Assembly (NCBI GenBank): GCA_002713215.1
Contig: PAVO01000053.1
Location: 31,518 to 95,517, forward strand
DNA: 64,000 nucleotides
Direction: 5' to 3'
Origin: Crocinitomicaceae bacterium
GTDB taxonomy: Bacteria; Bacteroidota; Bacteroidia; Flavobacteriales_G; Salibacteraceae
This document shows positions 52,960-61,959 of this stretch, in pieces. How positions within the stretch are numbered: position 1 is the first letter of the stretch; each line of letters starts with the position of its first letter. The translations under genes and the position numbers were made by a program. The notes under the pieces are model-generated. The model was not told the DNA's origin, searched no databases, and saw only the letters and a program-made list of their open reading frames with translations.

Positions 52960-55554
52960 TTAGCCACATTTCGAATGGCCGCAGCTCTTGCAGGTTAAGC
53001 ACCCTTCTTCGTAGACCAATCCATCAGGGTCGTCACATTCAGGGCACTGGTGATCGGCCGCTTTGGTGCCGTTTGGAATAAATTTCTTTAAGGCACGAAT
53101 TACCCCGTTTCTCCAGGTATTAATAGATTGATCGTCGAGGTTTAGGTTTTCGATCAAATGCACCACAAAAGGAATGGGCATACCATGTCGGAGTACACCG
53201 GAGATCAATTTGGCGTAGTTCCAAAACTCCATGTTGAACGAGCGCGATAAGCCCTCTATCTTTACCTTGTAGCCATCCTTATCAATGTATTGGAAGTCGT
53301 ATCGGTTCTTTTTGTTTTTACTTTTCTTCTTGATTACGGTTCCCTTTGTAACGTATGGCGGTATAAAGAAAGATTCCTCGGCGTTACCTGTAAAAATCTC
53401 ATAAGGTTTTCCTTTTAAAAGTCCTACTACCGCAATCCATTTTTCGTGGTTGTTCTGAAACCGTACAATTTCTGCCGTCAATTTCTTGGGGCGGGGAGGG
53501 GGTACACTTTCAATGATGCTTTGCAGGCTTTCTTCTTTCTTGGGTTCATCGGACACCAAAATGCCGGAACGCGACCCATCGCGGTACACCGTAATTCCTT
53601 TTAAGCCCTGTTTCCACGATTCGAGGTAGATGTTGCCCACTTCTTCCTCGGTAACATCCGAAGCCAGGTTTATGGTAGAAGAAATGGAGTGAGTAACGTA
53701 TTTCTGAACCACTGCCTGCATTTGAACCCTTTTTTTCCAGTCAATTTCGTTGGCCGTTGAACCCGCATAAGGACTTTTGCTTTCATCACTTAGCCCGGTG
53801 GTATTCATCCAGTATTTTAGTTTATCGTGGTACACCACAAACTCTTCCCAGCTATCGCCCATATCATCCACAAAACTGACTTTGGCGCTGACGTCGTCAG
53901 GGTTAACCTTTCTCCTTCGTTTGTAGGAAAGCATAAACACCGGTTCAATGCCTGATGAGGTTTGTGCCAACATGCTCAACGTACCTGTAGGAGCCACTGT
54001 ACTTATGGAAATGTTACGTCTTCCATGTTTCATCATGCGTCGGTATACCGTTGGAAGTTCAACCTTAAGCATTTGAACAAATTCGGAAGTATTCTCAATT
54101 TTTTTGTCAAAACATTCAAAGGCACCACGCGAAATGGCCATGTCGATTGAGCTGTCGAATTCAGCGGTAGCTTTTACTTTCATAATGCCTTCCACTTCAG
54201 CAATGGCTTCGTCGGAATCGAAGGCCATGCCCAGCGCAGCAACGGTATCGGCTAATGCGGTAAATCCAAGCCCGGTTCTCCTTCCTTTTTTACCGGTTTC
54301 ATAAAGCAATTCCCAAGTGTCTTTTTCCACTTGTTTTATAGAATCCGGTTCGGGATCATTATTGATTTTATTCAATATTCTTTCTACGGCCTCTAGTTCC
54401 AGGTCTACCAGGTCATCCATAAGCCGTTGTGCTTCATAGGTAGTTTCGTAGAACTTCTTGGAATCGAATTTGGCCTTGGAGGTAAATGGATCTTTTACAA
54501 AACTGAACAGGTTAATGGCGATCAGTCGGCAACTGTCTCCACCCTGCATGGCAATTTCGGAGCAGGGGTTGGTTGAAACATTTTTAAAATCGGGATAGAC
54601 AGAAGAAGTGGAATAGTGATGTTGACGATCCCAGAAGATTAAACCGGGTTCTGCGGTCTTGTGAGCGCAGGTAATTATGGTATTCCACAGGTCTCTGGCA
54701 TTTATGGTTTCAGTAAAGGTTGGGTTATCAGAATCAATAGGCCAGCGATGGGCATAATCCGTACCGTCTTCCACGGCCTTCATAAACTCATCGGAAAGTC
54801 GAATGGAAACATTGGCGCCGGTTACTTTCGAGAGGTCTTGTTTTTTGGTAATAAATTCCTCTATGTCCGGGTGGGCAATGTCCATGGTTAGCATCAATGC
54901 ACCTCGCCTTCCGTTTTGAGCGACTTCACGCGTAGTATTGGAAAACCGCTCCATAAAGGAAGCAGCCCCAGTAGTAGTTCCAGCTGAATTGGAGACAGAA
55001 GCTCCCGAAGGCCGCAATCCGGAAATATCGATTCCAACACCGCACCTTCTTTTAAACAATTGAGCCAATTGTTGATCAGCTAAAAAGACTCCGCCGTACG
55101 AATCGTGTAATGCCGGCATTACAATGCAATTGGAAAGCGAAGCCAGGCGAAATGGATTGCCCAAACTTGCCATTACACTTCCCTGTGGAATAATCTGATT
55201 AAAATCCTTAAACATGGAATAGATGGCCTCCGTAGTTAGGGCGTTACGCGATTGGCCGTATTTCGAAAGCAAGGAGGTGCTTCCGTTCAAATGGACGGCC
55301 TTGTCGTATTTTTCTTCAATTCGGCCAAACTCTTTCGCCATTCGACGGTGCATATCGTCAGGTGTTTGTTCAATAAAATCACCGTCCTGGTTTTTCAAGG
55401 CATATTTATTCATCCACGTGGTTGCTGCCAGTTCGTCCTGATTGAAATATTCCATACAGGCTTCCAGTACTTCCTGGTGCGAATAGCTTTTATAATTTGC
55501 CATTGAATCGATACGACTCTCTTTATTTTCTACGGTATCCATTAATATTTCCAT
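52960..55554 (-). CDS. nrdJ: Adenosylcobalamin-dependent ribonucleotide reductase (class II)
   Basis: An 864-aa class II ribonucleotide reductase that makes deoxyribonucleotides without oxygen, using AdoCbl. Visible family motifs: GVGIDISGLRPSGASVSNSAGTTTGAASFMERFS, GRRGALMLTMDIAHPDIEEF, NPCSEIAMQGGDSCRLIAINLFSF (the NPCSE active-site motif with its Cys and Glu) and TISTVAPTGTLSMLAQTSSGIEP. The C-terminal end is a zinc ribbon with CPECDD and CKSCGHSKCG, which carries the thioredoxin-reducible cysteines. Four possible Met codons sit within the first 30 residues; the furthest is used. Fits a facultative anaerobe. Confidence 0.95.
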   Translation of the reverse strand: MEILMDTVENKESRIDSMANYKSYSHQEVLEACMEYFNQDELAATTWMNKYALKNQDGDFIEQTPDDMHRRMAKEFGRIEEKYDKAVHLNGSTSLLSKYGQSRNALTTEAIYSMFKDFNQIIPQGSVMASLGNPFRLASLSNCIVMPALHDSYGGVFLADQQLAQLFKRRCGVGIDISGLRPSGASVSNSAGTTTGAASFMERFSNTTREVAQNGRRGALMLTMDIAHPDIEEFITKKQDLSKVTGANVSIRLSDEFMKAVEDGTDYAHRWPIDSDNPTFTETINARDLWNTIITCAHKTAEPGLIFWDRQHHYSTSSVYPDFKNVSTNPCSEIAMQGGDSCRLIAINLFSFVKDPFTSKAKFDSKKFYETTYEAQRLMDDLVDLELEAVERILNKINNDPEPDSIKQVEKDTWELLYETGKKGRRTGLGFTALADTVAALGMAFDSDEAIAEVEGIMKVKATAEFDSSIDMAISRGAFECFDKKIENTSEFVQMLKVELPTVYRRMMKHGRRNISISTVAPTGTLSMLAQTSSGIEPVFMLSYKRRRKVNPDDVSAKVSFVDDMGDSWEEFVVYHDKLKYWMNTTGLSDESKSPYAGSTANEIDWKKRVQMQAVVQKYVTHSISSTINLASDVTEEEVGNIYLESWKQGLKGITVYRDGSRSGILVSDEPKKEESLQSIIESVPPPRPKKLTAEIVRFQNNHEKWIAVVGLLKGKPYEIFTGNAEESFFIPPYVTKGTVIKKKSKNKKNRYDFQYIDKDGYKVKIEGLSRSFNMEFWNYAKLISGVLRHGMPIPFVVHLIENLNLDDQSINTWRNGVIRALKKFIPNGTKAADHQCPECDDPDGLVYEEGCLTCKSCGHSKCG

Positions 55555-56048
55555 CTTCGAGATTATTGTGATTAAATTAAATGAGGTAATTCGATGTGTA
55601 ATTTCTACACTTTGAATCTTTCACAATGATATCCAACGACGGAGTGCAAATGTCAGCATTTATTGTTGATTTTTAAACGTTTTTATCAACATAAAATACT
55701 AGTAAACAAGCATATAGGTGTATGTTTTAGGTCATATTAAATGATGTGTTTTTTAGGTAGAGCCGAGGCGTAGTCTAGAAAAGTTGTCAGCCTGAGTGGC
55801 GTCGAGTTCAGCGAGACGTTGTATCTCCGCCTGTCGGACGGGCAAGGATGGGTGGTCAACTTTTAAAAATTCCATGATAGTAAGGTTTGTCTACCTTTCG
55901 ATACATTTTCTCCACGAATACCTTTCGGGAGTCATAGTCAATCCATGTGACAGAGCACTTTGCCAGTGCCATAAAAGCCTATTTAAGGGATCGTCATTCC
56001 TGTGCAGCGTAGCGGAAACAGGAATGACGTACATCGGAGGAGTGTTGC
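55555..56048. other. Intergenic region with palindromic and dispersed repeats
   Basis: About 490 bp without a gene. TGTCTACCTTTCGATACA at 55888-55905 recurs at 63825-63842, and CGTCATTCCTGT/ACAGGAATGACG at about 55997-56035 forms a hairpin like the element at 42262. The rest is GC-richer than its neighbours. It separates nadB from the nrdJ start. Confidence 0.5.
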
Positions 56049-57545
56049 TTATCCCACAACCAGATCCTTTTTTGCTTCAAGGGAATGTTCAATAATTACT
56101 CCGGCAACGGTAATTAGGTTCCAGGTTTCATAGAATAAAATGGATGCGTTTAGGGTGTTTGTTTGTTCGAGAAACACCTGTTTGAGTTCATTTATTTCGG
56201 TTTGTGCTTGTTGTAGTGGTTCTATGTCCTTCTTAATTCCAACACGATTGGTCATGAGCCATTTTACCTGTTGAATGATCTTAGCGTAATCGATAACCCC
56301 GGTTTGCTTTTCGTTGGTTTGCCGGATTTCCACTTCCGTTGGAATTGTACCAGGGATACCGGCTAGTTCGTTAGCGACCTGGTCAGCAAATACCAGTGCT
56401 TCCAGTAGGGAGTTAGACGCCAACCGGTTAGCTCCATGAAGGCCCGTTCGAGAGCTTTCACCACACGAATACAGGTTCTTTACATTCGTCCTTCCTTTGG
56501 TGTCAACGGCTATTCCTCCACACAAATAGTGGGCGGCTGGTGCTACGGGAATCAGGTCGTATTGCGGGTTTATTTTCTGCGTTTCCAGCCTTTGATGAAT
56601 AACGGGAAATGACTTTTTAAATTGAACCGCATCCAAATGACGGCAATCCAGGAAAACATGATCGGTTTGCCCGATGGTCATCTGCTCCAGGATAGCGTCG
56701 GAAACCACATCACGAGTAGCCAATTCCATCCGGGGGTCAACGTTTTTCATAAACCGCTCCCCTTTGTCATTAACTAGGTAAGCTCCAAAGCCTCTTGTCG
56801 CCTCAGATATAAGAAAGGTAGGGTTCTCGTTGCAATACAATGCGGTGGGATGAAACTGGACAAAGTTCATATCAGCAAGGTATGCCCCGGCACGAGCAGC
56901 TATGGCAATTCCATCACCGGTTGCCGATCGGGGGTTGGTAGTGTGCTGAAATACCTGGCCGATTCCTCCAGAAGCAATGACCGTATTTTGAGCTGCAATA
57001 TTTATAAAACGCCTCGATTTCTTTTCGATGGCAATTGCACCCAGGCAGCTATCCTTCGATTCAGGCATTAAAAGGTCAGCAATAAATAGGTTTTCCAGGA
57101 TTTTTATGTTGTCAAAGCTTGCAGCTTTTTCGGCCAATGCCCGGTAGATCTCTTTTCCACTTTTGTCTTTGTGATGAACGATTCTGTTTTTGGAATGCCC
57201 GCCTTCCAGGCCAAGGTCTAACTGACCAGAATCTTTTACATCGAAATTGGCTCCCCAGGCGATCAACTCGGCCAGGCGTTCCGGAGCGGATTGAATAACC
57301 AGTTCAACAATGGCTTTGTCGTTTAAAAAATGTCCGGCAACCAGGGTGTCGTTTATGTGGTTTTCAAAAGAGTCTGAATGATCCAGAACCACGGCCATAC
57401 CGCCCTGAGCATTGTAGGTGTTCGATTCTGATTTGTCGGATTTTGAAACGATAATTATCTTGTGCTTAGACTGTTTTTCGGCCAATTTTATTGCCAGCGA
57501 CAAACCCGCTATACCAGAGCCGATTACCAGTGTATTTGTATTCAA
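56049..57545 (-). CDS. nadB: L-aspartate oxidase NadB
   Basis: A 498-aa flavoprotein of the fumarate reductase family that converts L-aspartate to iminoaspartate for NAD synthesis; fumarate can replace oxygen as acceptor under anoxia. FAD motif at the start is LVIGSGIAGLSLAIKLAEK, followed by SESNTYNAQGGMAVVLDHSDS; later motifs are VIASGGIGQVFQHTTNPRSATGDGIAIAARAGAYLADMNFVQFHPTAL and GLHGANRLASNSLLEALVF. Starts 1 bp after nadA's stop, forming nadAB. Confidence 0.96.
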   Translation of the reverse strand: MNTNTLVIGSGIAGLSLAIKLAEKQSKHKIIIVSKSDKSESNTYNAQGGMAVVLDHSDSFENHINDTLVAGHFLNDKAIVELVIQSAPERLAELIAWGANFDVKDSGQLDLGLEGGHSKNRIVHHKDKSGKEIYRALAEKAASFDNIKILENLFIADLLMPESKDSCLGAIAIEKKSRRFINIAAQNTVIASGGIGQVFQHTTNPRSATGDGIAIAARAGAYLADMNFVQFHPTALYCNENPTFLISEATRGFGAYLVNDKGERFMKNVDPRMELATRDVVSDAILEQMTIGQTDHVFLDCRHLDAVQFKKSFPVIHQRLETQKINPQYDLIPVAPAAHYLCGGIAVDTKGRTNVKNLYSCGESSRTGLHGANRLASNSLLEALVFADQVANELAGIPGTIPTEVEIRQTNEKQTGVIDYAKIIQQVKWLMTNRVGIKKDIEPLQQAQTEINELKQVFLEQTNTLNASILFYETWNLITVAGVIIEHSLEAKKDLVVG

Positions 57546-57546
57546 A

Positions 57547-58554
57547 CTAATTCAGACTTGAAAGTTCAAGCATACGCTTAACGGGAACCAGGGCCTTGCG
57601 CTGCAAATCCTCGTCCAGGGTAATCTCAGGGGCCTCATGTTTTAGGCACCAATATAATTTTTCCAGGGTATTGAGTTTCATATAGGCACATTCAGAACAA
57701 GCGCATGTATTGTCTTCTTGGGCAGGAGCAGGAATCAATGTCTTTTCGGGTACTTCCTTTTTCATCTTATGAAGTACGCCGGCTTCGGTTGCAACAATAA
57801 AAGTCTCAGCCGGATCACTTTTTACGTAGTTGATCAATTGTGTTGTAGACCCTATAAATGCAGCCGTTTCCAGTATGTAGTGTTCCGATTCGGGGTGAGC
57901 AACGATTTGGGCCTTAGGATACTCTTTGCACAGCTGAATAAGCTTTTCCAGTGAAAAGGCTTCATGTACTACACAGGCTCCATCCCAAAGCGTAATGTCC
58001 CTGTCGGTTTTTGATTTAATATAAGCTCCCAGGTTTCGGTCCGGACCAAACAGTATGGGCTTGTCTTTTGGAATGGAATTAATGACTTTTTCGGCATTGG
58101 ACGAGGTACAAACCAGGTCGCTTAACGCTTTTACTTCCGCCGAAGTATTGACATACATAACTACCAAATGATTGGGGTGGCTTTTTTTGAATTGTTTTAA
58201 TTCTTCGGCACTACATGATTCGGCCAGCGAACAACCTGCCTTTAAATCCGGGAGAATTACTTTTTTATGGGGACTAAGAATCTTGGCCGTCTCTGCCATA
58301 AAGTGTACACCCGCAAATAAAATGATATCGGCTGTGGAACTGGCAGCTTGCTGCGATAATCCAAGGCTATCTCCAACGTAATCAGCAATTTCCTGTATTT
58401 CAGGGGCTTGATAATAGTGGGCCAGAATAACTGCGTTTTTTTCCTTTTTAAGGGCATTCAATGCAGCTGTTAAATCTTCAATATTGGGCTTAGGCAGATC
58501 AAGGTAACCAACTTCTTCCAGTTTTGATTTTGCTTCTGCTAATAATTTATCCAT
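57547..58554 (-). CDS. nadA: Quinolinate synthase NadA
   Basis: A 335-aa [4Fe-4S] enzyme condensing iminoaspartate with dihydroxyacetone phosphate to quinolinate. NadA motifs: ILAHYYQAPEIQEIADYVGDSLGLSQQA, FAGVHFMAETAKIL, and the three cluster cysteines in DLKAGCSLAESC, VCTSSNAEK and CACSECAYMKLNTL. Stop at 57547 is immediately before the nadB start. Upstream is a degenerate FNR-type box and a TAATTTTG -7 element, implying raised NAD synthesis under low oxygen. Confidence 0.97.
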   Translation of the reverse strand: MDKLLAEAKSKLEEVGYLDLPKPNIEDLTAALNALKKEKNAVILAHYYQAPEIQEIADYVGDSLGLSQQAASSTADIILFAGVHFMAETAKILSPHKKVILPDLKAGCSLAESCSAEELKQFKKSHPNHLVVMYVNTSAEVKALSDLVCTSSNAEKVINSIPKDKPILFGPDRNLGAYIKSKTDRDITLWDGACVVHEAFSLEKLIQLCKEYPKAQIVAHPESEHYILETAAFIGSTTQLINYVKSDPAETFIVATEAGVLHKMKKEVPEKTLIPAPAQEDNTCACSECAYMKLNTLEKLYWCLKHEAPEITLDEDLQRKALVPVKRMLELSSLN

Positions 58555-58590
58555 GGCGTATTAAAAATCCGGCAAAATTAATCGAATCGG

Positions 58591-58598
58591 CAAAATTA
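58591..58598 (-). promoter_or_regulatory. Candidate -7 element of nadA promoter
   Basis: TAATTTTG on the minus strand is a perfect match to TAnnTTTG, beginning 28.5 bp from the centre of the adjacent box at 58621-58632, close to the class II position. Confidence 0.55.
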
Positions 58599-58620
58599 TG
58601 GTCTGTAAATACCTTAAGTA

Positions 58621-58632
58621 TGATGCGGGTCA
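58621..58632. promoter_or_regulatory. FNR-like box upstream of nadA (weak half-site)
   Basis: TGAT-GCGG-GTCA. One half is a perfect TGAT, the other GTCA instead of ATCA. Spacing to the -7 element supports it. Confidence 0.5.
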
Positions 58633-58656
58633 TACCCTTTTATTAGTTATGAAAAG

Positions 58657-59295
58657 CTAGCCAAAGGAGTTGATGAACTTTCCTGTATCATCAATCACCA
58701 AATTGTCTTTTCCATTTAACCGGATAATCTTTTTGGTATGAAAATCCTTCAATAGTTTTAAAATATACTCTGGTGTTGACCCTGCCATTTCAGCAATGTC
58801 CAAAATGGAATAGGGGAGTTTTAAATATTTTTCCGAACCATGTCGTTTTACATAAAACAACAGGATTTCTACTAATCTTTTTTTTGTATTGGAAATGCTA
58901 AAAGAAAAAATCAGTTGTTCTACAAATGCAATGCGTAGGCAAAGTTTATTGATGATTTCCTGGTAAAAGTTAGGCTTGGATTCCAATAAATTTTTGAATT
59001 CCTTTTCCGGGACAAATACTACTTTACTATTATCTAAGGCTTCGGCGGAGAATTGAAAACGATGGTCTTTACTGAAGTAGGAAGTTATCCCGATCAATTC
59101 GGATTGTTCGGCTATCCAAATGGCCTGTGTTTTTTTTCGAAACAGGTGCAGTAATTTAATTCTTCCTTCTTTTATTAAGTAAACTCCATTCACCTCGTTG
59201 TCAATCTCAAATAACCGTTCTCCTTTTTTGTATTCTATGGTTTCAAAGGAGTCCATGTTACTAATGGTTTCCGTTATGCTTTTCATTGTAATCAT
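58657..59295 (-). CDS. Crp/Fnr-family regulator 2 (near nadAB)
   Basis: A 212-aa regulator with cNMP-like barrel (IEYKKGERLFEIDNEVNGVYLIKEGRIKLLHLF) and a C-terminal HTH (YSILDIAEMAGSTPEYILKLLKDFHTKK). In the recognition helix the Glu is followed four residues later by Lys rather than Arg, so its target may differ from the TGA-reading regulators. A TGAT-TTGA-ATCA box is centred 53 bp before its start, with TAGCTTCG as a -7-like element 29.5 bp away, so it appears to be regulated rather than the regulator of the boxes. It lies next to and upstream of nadA. Confidence 0.82.
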   Translation of the reverse strand: MITMKSITETISNMDSFETIEYKKGERLFEIDNEVNGVYLIKEGRIKLLHLFRKKTQAIWIAEQSELIGITSYFSKDHRFQFSAEALDNSKVVFVPEKEFKNLLESKPNFYQEIINKLCLRIAFVEQLIFSFSISNTKKRLVEILLFYVKRHGSEKYLKLPYSILDIAEMAGSTPEYILKLLKDFHTKKIIRLNGKDNLVIDDTGKFINSFG

Positions 59296-59342
59296 ACTAA
59301 TTTAACAGCCCCGAAGCTACGGGCATGGCTGAAAATCAGAAA

Positions 59343-59354
59343 TGATTTGAATCA
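59343..59354. promoter_or_regulatory. FNR-type box upstream of Crp/Fnr regulator 2
   Basis: TGAT-TTGA-ATCA in ATGATTTGAATCAT, identical in core to the box at tpl (29241-29252). Class II spacing to TAGCTTCG. Confidence 0.7.
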
Positions 59355-59774
59355 TAGCCAATGTTAAAAAATCGGACTTTAAACACTAGATTTAATCAGC
59401 TTTTTAACGATTGAGGTCTAAAAAGTGAATCGTTAAGAATAATGTACTATTAATTGTCATTCTATCTTACAATCTACCATCTAAGAAACTACCATGGGTT
59501 AAAACGTACGTATCATAAATAATCACTACTAGGTTTTAAAATGATTTTCATTTCCTTTTGAGGCCTTGGTCAAAAGGAAAGCTTAGCGGCATCGCCTTTG
59601 CGTAGCTTCAGCGGAGCAAGGCTTGAGCGGAAAAATAGAGATGTCTAAATGCCATATTCATATTTACCATTTGGGTAAATATTTAAAACCAATAAACAAT
59701 AAAAATAAGAGCGGATGGGAGATATAGGAAATCCCATATTATTCCTAAATAGAACTTAAATAAAATTAGGAAAA

Positions 59775-59808
59775 CAAATTAGCAGGCCAGTTCGAATGGC
59801 TAGCCTGA
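59775..59808 (-). terminator. Probable terminator of Crp/Fnr regulator 3
   Basis: Minus strand: CAGGCTAGCCA and TGGCCTG flank a short loop, followed by TAATTTGTTTTCC. The stem has a mismatch bulge, so the terminator is of modest strength. Confidence 0.5.
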
Positions 59809-59823
59809 TGTATAGTGAAAGGA

Positions 59824-60531
59824 CTAGTCGTATAAGTTGGCAATTCTAACCAGTTCCCGTTCGTTGATTATTTTAACCTTTTTACCAACGAGTTCTATGA
59901 TGCCATCCTTTTTTAATGCCGATAGAGTACGAATGCTGGTTTCAGTTGTAACTCCGGCCATATCGCCAATTTCCCGGCGGGTAAGAACTACATTTAGCAT
60001 TCCGTCTTCGTCTACTCCAAATCGATTTTTTAGGATAAGTAACGATTCTGCAATACGCTCAATAACTGGTTTTTGTGAAATATTCACCAGCTTTTGTTCC
60101 GACTTTTTGAGGTCGTTGGAGAGTAGCTTTATTATGTCGTAAGAAAAATTGTTGTTCTGAGTCATAACATCAAAGAAGTTAGACTTGGATATGTGACACA
60201 CGTGGGTATCTTCCATGGCTGTAGCCGTACCACGATAAGTATCTCCGCTCAACAGCGCCCGATAACCCAACAAATCGGAATCACCAGCAAAGCGAACAAT
60301 CTGATCTTTTCCTTCGTCTCCGAATTTGGTGATTTTTACCTTTCCCTTATAAATGCAGTACAATCCATTTGGATGATTATCCTCATAAAATATCACCTGG
60401 CCTTTTCGGTAAAAATTGCTTCCCTTGTTGGTTGAAATGGTGTCTTTTTCAGCGTCCGAAAGTTTACAAAAAAGACTGTCTTTGTTCTCGCATTGGCTGC
60501 AGTCGCAAATATCAATTGAATGTCTTCCCAT
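59824..60531 (-). CDS. Crp/Fnr-family regulator 3 with N-terminal cysteine motif
   Basis: A 235-aa regulator. The N-terminal 22 residues hold Cys9, Cys11, Cys14 and Cys22, a CxCxxCx7C pattern that may bind an iron-sulfur cluster (FNR itself uses three clustered N-terminal Cys plus one internal). Barrel, dimer helix and HTH follow; the recognition helix VTTETSIRTLSALKK keeps Glu and, four residues later, Arg, which read TGA half-sites. It is therefore the best candidate for the activator of the TGAT-N4-ATCA boxes. A box with the same core lies 78 bp upstream of its own start, suggesting autoregulation. Next to norCB. Confidence 0.83.
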   Translation of the reverse strand: MGRHSIDICDCSQCENKDSLFCKLSDAEKDTISTNKGSNFYRKGQVIFYEDNHPNGLYCIYKGKVKITKFGDEGKDQIVRFAGDSDLLGYRALLSGDTYRGTATAMEDTHVCHISKSNFFDVMTQNNNFSYDIIKLLSNDLKKSEQKLVNISQKPVIERIAESLLILKNRFGVDEDGMLNVVLTRREIGDMAGVTTETSIRTLSALKKDGIIELVGKKVKIINERELVRIANLYD

Positions 60532-60550
60532 AATTTCGATTTTTACACAT

Positions 60551-60558
60551 CAAATATA
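60551..60558 (-). promoter_or_regulatory. Candidate -7 element of Crp/Fnr regulator 3
   Basis: TATATTTG on the minus strand exactly matches TAnnTTTG. It starts 51.5 bp from the box centre at 60609.5, the same distance as for narK1 and the barrel gene. Confidence 0.6.
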
Positions 60559-60603
60559 AATTTGTATATCATAATCCAAGCTCAGTAAGGTCAGTAATAT
60601 TTA

Positions 60604-60615
60604 TGATATATATCA
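60604..60615. promoter_or_regulatory. FNR-type box upstream of Crp/Fnr regulator 3
   Basis: TGAT-ATAT-ATCA. Located between the norB stop (60622) and the Crp start, in the class I position of the Crp promoter. Confidence 0.7.
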
Positions 60616-60621
60616 CATAAA

Positions 60622-61959
60622 TTATTTCTTAAAAATAATTGAGTACGATCTTTTAAGCAGCGGGGATATGAGTAGAATGATGCTGAGGGAAAGTAATATG
60701 CCGGCAATAAGAAAACCAACAAAGTAAAGGTATTGGTTGTCTTGAAATTCTGTAAATGCAATTTGAGGTTCAGAGTATTGCCAAATGCCTTTACTGATCC
60801 CCATCACAAACAAAAGGGTAAGAAACAAAGCAAGGGAGGCATTGAATAAATGGAATCCCCATTTAAAAAAGGAAACACTGCTTTTGGTTGGAGGATTGTC
60901 TTTTCCCATAAGAATAAAATACATGGAAGCGAAAAGAATGGAGGTATTAATACCTATGGTTGTGCCCATCGAATGAGCTACGGTAATATGTGTTCCATGC
61001 GTATATAGGTTCAAAGCGGGTATTGAAATTAGCAAGGCCAATAACAGATTGAGGAATACCCATTTATCGGCGGAAACCAGGAAACGATAAGCCATTGAAT
61101 TAATGTCCATCATTCCAATTTTTATTGATTTTTTCCAATCCCAAATCATGTAGAACAGGATAATCCATTCCGTCATACTAGTGCCATAGGCCAGAAAACG
61201 AATCCACTCCGGCATGGGAACAATATAGGTGTGGTGAGCCCATCCGAAAATGAGGTTACACATACCCAAAAAGTAAAAGAAAAAGGCCAGTTTGCCACGA
61301 CCGACTGAAGAATCATTTTTAATTCTTGCCATGAGGTAAATGGCAGTACCGTAGACCAATTGATTCCAGGCACCAACAAAGGATCCGTAGGATTTCCATT
61401 GAATGGAAAAATCCTTAATGTAATCGCTTCGGAAGTATTCGAATACCCATAGATTAGACTCTATTAGGTGGTAAGTCATAAAACAAGTTCCGGTTCCCCA
61501 CATCCAATAGTACACCGGCCATTTACTTGCATTTTTAAGTACGGTTTTGAAATAATTGTATCCAAAAATGATCCAGCCAAACAGTATCGGAATAATCAGA
61601 AAAGGGGAGAAAACCAGGTATTCACGACCTCCGGTTTGACCAAATAATAATGCCAGGTAAATGGCAATACCGGTAAAAAGAAACACATAGAAATGCAACT
61701 TCCCGAGGAGAGGAAGATGTAACTCCATGTTATCTTCCTGGCTAATGTAGTAGTACACCCCGCCCGTGGCGCTTAGTACAATCCACGATACTGCCGACGT
61801 AACGTGCAATGGCCGCATGTGATTGAATGCAACTACCGACTTGAGAAAATCGTGGGATACGTATTGAATGGCGGCCAATACACCAAATGTAATTGCCAGT
61901 CCTAGTGAAACCAGGGCGAGCGCAATAAACCAATAGGAAAAATGACTTCTACTTTTCAT
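60622..61959 (-). CDS. norB: Divergent nitric-oxide reductase large subunit (NorB-like)
   Basis: A 445-aa heme-copper-superfamily protein with about 12 membrane helices. His52 (RPLHV) is the expected low-spin heme ligand, His242-His243 (WAHHTY) and His164 (MTYHLIES) the FeB ligands, and His329 (VAHSM) the heme b3 ligand. Two positions differ from Pseudomonas NorB: the FeB Glu is at His164+3 (Glu167) rather than +4, and the second low-spin heme ligand (HxH) is Met331. Partner NorC overlaps by 11 bp. Overall alignment with NorB (YTHGT.H.T.AH) supports NO reductase rather than oxygen reductase; the ligand changes make the exact subclass uncertain. Confidence 0.75.
   Translation of the reverse strand: MKSRSHFSYWFIALALVSLGLAITFGVLAAIQYVSHDFLKSVVAFNHMRPLHVTSAVSWIVLSATGGVYYYISQEDNMELHLPLLGKLHFYVFLFTGIAIYLALLFGQTGGREYLVFSPFLIIPILFGWIIFGYNYFKTVLKNASKWPVYYWMWGTGTCFMTYHLIESNLWVFEYFRSDYIKDFSIQWKSYGSFVGAWNQLVYGTAIYLMARIKNDSSVGRGKLAFFFYFLGMCNLIFGWAHHTYIVPMPEWIRFLAYGTSMTEWIILFYMIWDWKKSIKIGMMDINSMAYRFLVSADKWVFLNLLLALLISIPALNLYTHGTHITVAHSMGTTIGINTSILFASMYFILMGKDNPPTKSSVSFFKWGFHLFNASLALFLTLLFVMGISKGIWQYSEPQIAFTEFQDNQYLYFVGFLIAGILLSLSIILLISPLLKRSYSIIFKK

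Larger units (their letters stand above)
59296..59823. other. Intergenic region with FNR box and terminator
   Basis: About 530 bp between two Crp/Fnr genes. It holds the box at 59343, a GC-rich stretch with GCGGAGCAAGGCTTGAGCGG at about 59610-59630, a small hairpin (ATGGGA...TCCCAT) near 59715, and a terminator-like hairpin at 59775. No gene was found. Confidence 0.5.

Noticed and set aside
60622..61959. cbb3-type cytochrome oxidase subunit I
   Set aside because: The NorC-type partner gene, the short length and the YTHGT.H.T.AH segment fit NO reductase; oxidase-type copper-site Tyr is not evident.
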